Shown here: positions 5,873-9,246 of the stretch, in pieces
Position numbering within the stretch: position 1 is the stretch's first letter
How the letters are laid out: every line of letters starts with the position of its first letter
Assembly (NCBI GenBank): GCA_900552955.1
Contig: USBO01000066.1
Location: forward strand, 1-9,246
From: an uncultured Alistipes sp.
Lineage (GTDB): Bacteria > Bacteroidota > Bacteroidia > Bacteroidales > Rikenellaceae
Direction: 5' to 3'
DNA length: 9,246 bases
The notes under the pieces: model-generated
The model's database searches: none
The model's input: the letters and a program-made list of their open reading frames with translations, nothing else
What the model was told of the DNA's origin: nothing
Translations under genes and position numbers: made by a program

Positions 5873-6919
5873 TCAGAGCCGGTAAGCGACGAACGAATAT
5901 TCATTGCGGTCATTGACTGTCAGGGCGATCAGTTGTCTGCGCTCCTTGTTGTACGCAATGGTCTGAACATTGCGGCCGAGGCAGAGTCTCCTTAACGCAT
6001 TTCCGTTCCAATCGAATTCGTAAACCGTCGGAATGCGCCAGTTCTTATCGGATACGGGTTTATTCTCTTCGCAGAGAATGAAGCAACCGCTCTCTGTGGG
6101 TGCAATGGCGAGCGCTCCGGCCCGGCAATCCTCTGTCCATCGGACTGAATAGCGCTGTTTCGAGGGGTCGGAGTCGGAGATATAGCTCGGTTCGCAGAAC
6201 CGATATTCCCGGTCGAGGCGGATATCGCCGGATTGCGAAATGTCGAAAAACCTGAAAACGGAACCGAATTGGGAGGCATAGATCACCTTCGTGGCTGACG
6301 GACTCACCGCAAGTTTCCCCTGATAAATCAGCGCCGATTCCCGAGGATGTATCCGTGAGTCCGTATGAGGATAGTTGCCGAAATAGGTTATCGCTTGTCC
6401 GCGCTCGTCGAGCAGCGTGAATTGTTTCGCATCGGGATCCTGTGTCAAGCTGTTCGGTGCCGCATAGCGATCGTTCGTGGGCGATGCACTTAGATTGAAG
6501 AGACCTTTCGGAAAAGGGATCGCGTGCATTGCCGGCTGAGGACGGAACAATTGCTCAGCGGGAATTTGCAGGATTTTTCCCGTATTGACCCCGTAGACAT
6601 TCAGAGCATCATCGGAAAACCAGATTGCGGAAGCCGTCAACAGCTCGTTTTCGGCTTTGCCGATATGAACGAGATCACGATGGTCGCCGTTATTCAGATT
6701 GTAGACCCGAAGAGCTTTTTTGGTAAGATGATTCGTACATACCAGCAAACTGTCTCGGCTGGCCAATAGCACAGGCTGCAAAATATCGTCCGGTTCGATC
6801 GGCAAGCGTGCGCTGTCCGGTGATTGCACTTCGGTGAATAAAGAGGTCAGCGTCGGAGACGAGGAGGGATTGCAACCGATCGAGATGCATGCAATCATGA
6901 GTGTCGGAAAAATTCTCAT
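5873..6919 (-). CDS. Predicted lipoprotein, BF3164/TolB-like beta-propeller family
   Basis: The function is unknown. The 348-residue product starts with a lipoprotein signal peptide: M-R-I-F, a hydrophobic stretch, and lipobox I-S-I-G-C with Cys16 as the predicted lipidation site, followed by a polar linker (N-P-S-S-S). The rest reads as repeated beta-rich blades. It includes D-S-L-L-V and V-Y-N-L-N-N-G-D with H-I-G-K-A-E-N-E near the N-terminal half, and Y-E-F-D-W-N-G-N-A-L-R-R-L-C-L near the C-terminus. This pattern resembles Bacteroidota BF3164-like lipoproteins (six-bladed TolB-like propellers), recognised from memory and not by search. No catalytic residues were recognised. Its base composition is lower in GC than its neighbours: hand-counted 60-base lines gave 47 and 53 percent here, against about 57-62 percent in yidC, engB and glmS. 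No consensus promoter or clean terminator was found, and a strong hairpin lies just before the ATG. It may be cotranscribed with the MazG-like gene. Confidence 0.8.
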   Translation of the reverse strand: MRIFPTLMIACISIGCNPSSSPTLTSLFTEVQSPDSARLPIEPDDILQPVLLASRDSLLVCTNHLTKKALRVYNLNNGDHRDLVHIGKAENELLTASAIWFSDDALNVYGVNTGKILQIPAEQLFRPQPAMHAIPFPKGLFNLSASPTNDRYAAPNSLTQDPDAKQFTLLDERGQAITYFGNYPHTDSRIHPRESALIYQGKLAVSPSATKVIYASQFGSVFRFFDISQSGDIRLDREYRFCEPSYISDSDPSKQRYSVRWTEDCRAGALAIAPTESGCFILCEENKPVSDKNWRIPTVYEFDWNGNALRRLCLGRNVQTIAYNKERRQLIALTVNDRNEYSFVAYRL

Positions 6920-6936
6920 GGCTTTTCGTAATGATC

Positions 6937-6971
6937 TAAGAGCAAAGAGCCCGTTCGGCTCTCTGCTCTTA
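6937..6971. terminator. Long intergenic hairpin between the MazG-like gene and the lipoprotein gene
   Basis: TAAGAGCAAAGAGCC (6937-6951) pairs with GGCTCTCTGCTCTTA (6957-6971) across a 5-base loop, a 15-bp stem with one mismatched or wobble position. On the minus strand it follows the MazG-like gene by about 117 bases and ends 17 bases before the lipoprotein ATG. There is no T-tract after the stem on either strand beyond the TTA inside it. It may be the terminator of the MazG-like gene or a leader structure of the lipoprotein gene; the sequence does not decide. Confidence 0.5.
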
Positions 6972-7087
6972 GAAGATGTCCCATTGTGGTATGGCCGCCC
7001 GAAGCGGTGCGGACCGGCTTCCGAGGCTCGTAACGGGTGGCGTCATCTCGCTATCGGAGCGGCAGGGCCAGTCGCTCTTCGGGTTCG

Positions 7088-7489
7088 TTATCGTCCGGCC
7101 TTGCGGGCGATCACGGCGTCGATGCAGGCCTTGATCTTGGGTGCGGGGTCTTCCCAGCCTGCGGGCTTGATGACCTTGCCGTCTTTGGGGTTGTAGTGCG
7201 GTTTGCCGTCGGGCCACAGTTTGGCCATGTTGGCCTTCTGCACGATGTCGAACAGTTCGTCGGCCTCGAGGCCCATCTCCACCAACGTGCCCAGCGCGAA
7301 GTAGATCAGGTCGATCATGGCGTCGGCCTGCTCGTAGATATCCTGTGCCACGAGGAATTCGGCGACCTCCTCGTTCATCCACTTTCCGCGGCTCAGGGCC
7401 CGTCCGCGCTCGATCATGCGCGGACACGGGGCGACGGGATGACCGAATTTTTCGTGAAATTCACGGACGTCGTTCCACTCTTTCTTCAT
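7088..7489 (-). CDS. MazG/PRA-PH-like nucleotide pyrophosphohydrolase
   Basis: A 133-residue all-alpha NTP pyrophosphatase-like protein, probably hydrolysing a nucleoside triphosphate or phosphoribosyl nucleotide at the alpha-beta bond with Mg2+. The true substrate cannot be told from sequence. The N-terminus V-R-E-F-H-E-K-F-G-H-P-V is typical of a stand-alone MazG-like group. The metal-binding pattern is visible as N-E-E-V-A-E (39-44) followed by E-Q-A-D-A-M-I-D (53-60), that is EExxE then ExxD. The later K-A-N-M-A-K-L and D-G-K-P-H-Y-N-P-K-D-G-K-V-I-K also fit that group. I chose the ATG at 7489 (M-K-K-E-W). An in-frame ATG 26 codons upstream would place the promoter box inside the coding region and add residues unlike the family. 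It is divergent from glmS. House-cleaning of nucleotides is the likely role, by family analogy. Confidence 0.85.
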   Translation of the reverse strand: MKKEWNDVREFHEKFGHPVAPCPRMIERGRALSRGKWMNEEVAEFLVAQDIYEQADAMIDLIYFALGTLVEMGLEADELFDIVQKANMAKLWPDGKPHYNPKDGKVIKPAGWEDPAPKIKACIDAVIARKAGR

Positions 7490-7522
7490 TGTCGTAATTG
7501 TTTTATGAATCGAATCTGAAGA

Positions 7523-7530
7523 CAAAAGTA
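7523..7530 (-). promoter_or_regulatory. -7 box of the MazG-like gene
   Basis: On the minus strand TACTTTTG (7530-7523) matches TAnnTTTG and lies 33 bases before the ATG at 7489. No TTG was found at the expected -33 position, so the promoter is weaker or relies on other contacts. The leader would be near 28 bases with no Shine-Dalgarno sequence. Confidence 0.55.
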
Positions 7531-7574
7531 ACGAAAAAAATCCGGTCGGGCGTAAAATATCGAACACCTTTTTC

Positions 7575-7582
7575 TATCTTTG
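7575..7582 (+). promoter_or_regulatory. -7 box of glmS
   Basis: TATCTTTG matches the Bacteroidota -7 consensus exactly and lies 59 bases before the glmS ATG. No TTTG or TTG is seen 19-21 bases upstream. The resulting leader of about 55 bases can form a small hairpin (CTCC-CCGTGC-GGAG, within 7590-7605) but is too short for a glmS ribozyme. The sequence just before the ATG is A/T-rich (ACGGAAATTCT), without a Shine-Dalgarno sequence. Confidence 0.65.
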
Positions 7583-7641
7583 CCGAGCTCCTCCCCGTGC
7601 GGAGATGCGAGCGGCAAGGTTTTACTTAATACGGAAATTCT

Positions 7642-9246
7642 ATGTGTGGTATCGTCGGATATATCGGGAATAAGGAGGCTTATCCCATACTTGTCAAGGG
7701 ACTCCATCGGCTGGAGTATCGCGGTTACGACTCGTCGGGCGTGGCCATGGTGTCGGACGGGGGGACGCTCAACATCTACAAGTCGAAGGGCAAGGTCGCC
7801 GCGCTGGAGCATTTCGCCGAGTCGAAGGACCGCAGCGGCACGATCGGCATCGCCCACACGCGCTGGGCGACGCACGGCGAGCCCAACGACACCAACGCGC
7901 ATCCCCATGCCTCGCAGACGGGCGATCTGGCCATCGTGCACAACGGGACGATCGAGAACTATACGGTGGTCAAGAAGGCGCTCGAGCAGCACGGCTATGC
8001 GTTCCGAAGCGAGACCGACACGGAGGTGGTGGTGCAACTGATCGACTACATCCGCACCGACACGGGCTGTTCGCTCTTCGAAGCGGTGCGCGAGGCCTGC
8101 CATCAGATCGTGGGGGCCTATGCCATCGCGGTGGTCGACCGCCGCAATCCCAACCAGATCGTCGTGGCGCGCAAGAGCAGCCCGCTGGTGATCGGCGTGG
8201 GCGACGGCGAGTACTTCATCGCCTCGGACGCAACGCCCATCGTCGAGTATACGAATCGCGTGGTCTATCTCAACGACGACGAGATCGCCGTCATCAACCG
8301 CGGCGAGTCGCTCCACATCTTCAACATGGACAACAAGGAGTCGAAGGTCAACATCCAGAAGCTCAAGATGAGCATCTCGGAGCTGGAGAAGGGCGGCTAC
8401 CCGCACTTCATGCTCAAGGAGATCTTCGAGCAGTCCCGCACGCTGCGCGACTGCATCCGCGGCCGCGTGAGCGCCGACGGCAAGCAGGTCGTGCTGTCGG
8501 GCGTGCTCGACAACAAGGAGCGGTTCCTGAACGCGCACCGCATCCTGATCGTGGCGTGCGGCACGTCGTGGCATGCCGCGCTGATCGGCAAGCATCTCTT
8601 CGAGGACATGTGCCGCATACCGGTCGAGGTGGAGTATGCCAGCGAATTCCGCTACCGCAATCCCGTGGTCAGCGACAAGGACGTGCTGATCGCCATGTCG
8701 CAGTCGGGCGAGACGGCCGACACGCTCGCCGCGCTGGAGCTGGCCAAGGAGCAGGGGGCTTTCGTCTTCGGCATCTGCAACGTCATCGGTTCGTCGATTC
8801 CGCGCGCCACCGATTCGGGCTGCTACATCCATGTCGGGCCCGAGATCGGTGTGGCTTCGACCAAAGCTTTCACGGGGCAGGTCACCGTGCTGGCGATGAT
8901 GGCGCTCATGCTGGGCCGCATGAAGGGCACGGTCGCCGATGAGACGTTCGGGCAGGTGACGCGCGACCTGCACCGTCTGCCGGAGTTGTTGCAGGAGGTG
9001 CTCGGGCTCGATGCGCAGGTCAGGGATCTGTCGAAGATCTTCACCTATGCCAAGAACTTCCTCTATCTGGGGCGCGGCTACAACTATCCTGCGGCGCTCG
9101 AAGGGGCGTTGAAACTCAAGGAGATTTCGTATATCCATGCGGAGGGATGTCCCGCCGCCGAGATGAAGCACGGCACGATCGCGCTGATCGACGACGACAT
9201 GCCCGCGGTGGTGATCGCTCCGCGCGACAAGATCTACGACAAGACG
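7642..9246 (+). CDS. glmS: Glutamine-fructose-6-phosphate aminotransferase (isomerizing), 3' end cut by the window
   Basis: GlmS converts fructose-6-phosphate and glutamine into glucosamine-6-phosphate, the first committed step to UDP-GlcNAc for peptidoglycan and lipopolysaccharide. The frame is open from ATG at 7642 to the window end, 535 codons, compared with about 610 in full-length enzymes, so roughly the last 75 are outside. The N-terminal class II amidotransferase domain starts M-C-G-I-V-G-Y-I-G, with the nucleophile Cys exposed after Met removal, and includes R-W-A-T-H-G-E-P and H-N-G-T-I-E-N-Y. The first SIS domain has A-C-G-T-S-W (C306-G-T-S309) and S-Q-S-G-E-T (353-358), the sugar-phosphate site. 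The second SIS domain has K-L-K-E-I-S-Y-I-H-A-E-G, with Glu494 aligning with catalytic E488 of E. coli, and K-H-G-T-I-A-L-I-D. All expected visible catalytic residues are present. Confidence 0.97.
   Translation, partial: MCGIVGYIGNKEAYPILVKGLHRLEYRGYDSSGVAMVSDGGTLNIYKSKGKVAALEHFAESKDRSGTIGIAHTRWATHGEPNDTNAHPHASQTGDLAIVHNGTIENYTVVKKALEQHGYAFRSETDTEVVVQLIDYIRTDTGCSLFEAVREACHQIVGAYAIAVVDRRNPNQIVVARKSSPLVIGVGDGEYFIASDATPIVEYTNRVVYLNDDEIAVINRGESLHIFNMDNKESKVNIQKLKMSISELEKGGYPHFMLKEIFEQSRTLRDCIRGRVSADGKQVVLSGVLDNKERFLNAHRILIVACGTSWHAALIGKHLFEDMCRIPVEVEYASEFRYRNPVVSDKDVLIAMSQSGETADTLAALELAKEQGAFVFGICNVIGSSIPRATDSGCYIHVGPEIGVASTKAFTGQVTVLAMMALMLGRMKGTVADETFGQVTRDLHRLPELLQEVLGLDAQVRDLSKIFTYAKNFLYLGRGYNYPAALEGALKLKEISYIHAEGCPAAEMKHGTIALIDDDMPAVVIAPRDKIYDKT

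Noticed and set aside
5672..5995. Small plus-strand frames across the 57-bp repeats into the lipoprotein gene end
   Set aside because: They are repeat translations that then run antisense into a real gene.
7490..7567. A 26-residue N-terminal extension of the MazG-like protein
   Set aside because: It includes the -7 box and has no family resemblance; M-K-K-E-W-N-D-V is the natural start.
7583..7641. A glmS ribozyme before glmS
   Set aside because: The leader after the -7 box is only about 55 bases and shows no ribozyme-like pseudoknot core; the ribozyme is known mainly from Gram-positive bacteria.
7486..9171. A 561-codon open frame on the minus strand across glmS
   Set aside because: It is antisense to unmistakable GlmS motifs and has no recognisable domain; its translation is typical of a shadow frame in GC-rich DNA.

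Overview
The window looks like a core chromosomal segment of a GC-rich member of the Bacteroidota, most like a gut Alistipes (Rikenellaceae). The grounds are protein character, Bacteroidota-type promoters (TAnnTTTG at -7, in places with TTTG/TTG near -33), no Shine-Dalgarno sequences before the starts, a pyrG-yidC gene pair, and a secreted GH27 glycosidase. The genus is inferred from general familiarity; no search was run.

Layout. Plus strand, 1-2063: the last 30 codons of pyrG (CTP synthase), then yidC (membrane protein insertase), probably cotranscribed. A strong dyad at 2107-2137 ends yidC and also the convergent gene on the other strand. Minus strand, 2165-7489, read right to left: a MazG/PRA-PH-like nucleotide pyrophosphohydrolase (7489-7088), a predicted surface or periplasmic lipoprotein with a beta-propeller (6919-5873), engB/yihA (ribosome-assembly GTPase, 5659-5063), prs (PRPP synthetase, 4989-4048) and a secreted GH27 alpha-galactosidase (3781-2165). 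Plus strand, 7642 to the window end: the first 535 codons of glmS (glucosamine-6-phosphate synthase), divergent from the MazG-like gene.

The genes are mostly housekeeping: nucleotide supply (pyrG, prs, MazG-like), cell-envelope biogenesis (yidC, glmS) and ribosome assembly (engB). The alpha-galactosidase and the lipoprotein are the accessory-looking items. Most minus-strand genes appear to be separate transcription units, each with its own -7 box and, for engB and prs, its own terminator.

The most interesting non-coding content is a family of palindromic repeats. It occurs as a tandem array at 3805-3990 upstream of the alpha-galactosidase, and as two identical 57-bp copies at 5672-5728 and 5755-5811 upstream of engB. 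At both loci the repeat sits directly upstream of a minus-strand gene in the same orientation, with the gene's -7 box at its gene-proximal edge. The core hairpin shows compensatory changes between loci. These may be portable terminator-promoter (insulator) modules. I saw no CRISPR array, transposase, tRNA, rRNA or defence system, and no clear sign of a novel multigene system.
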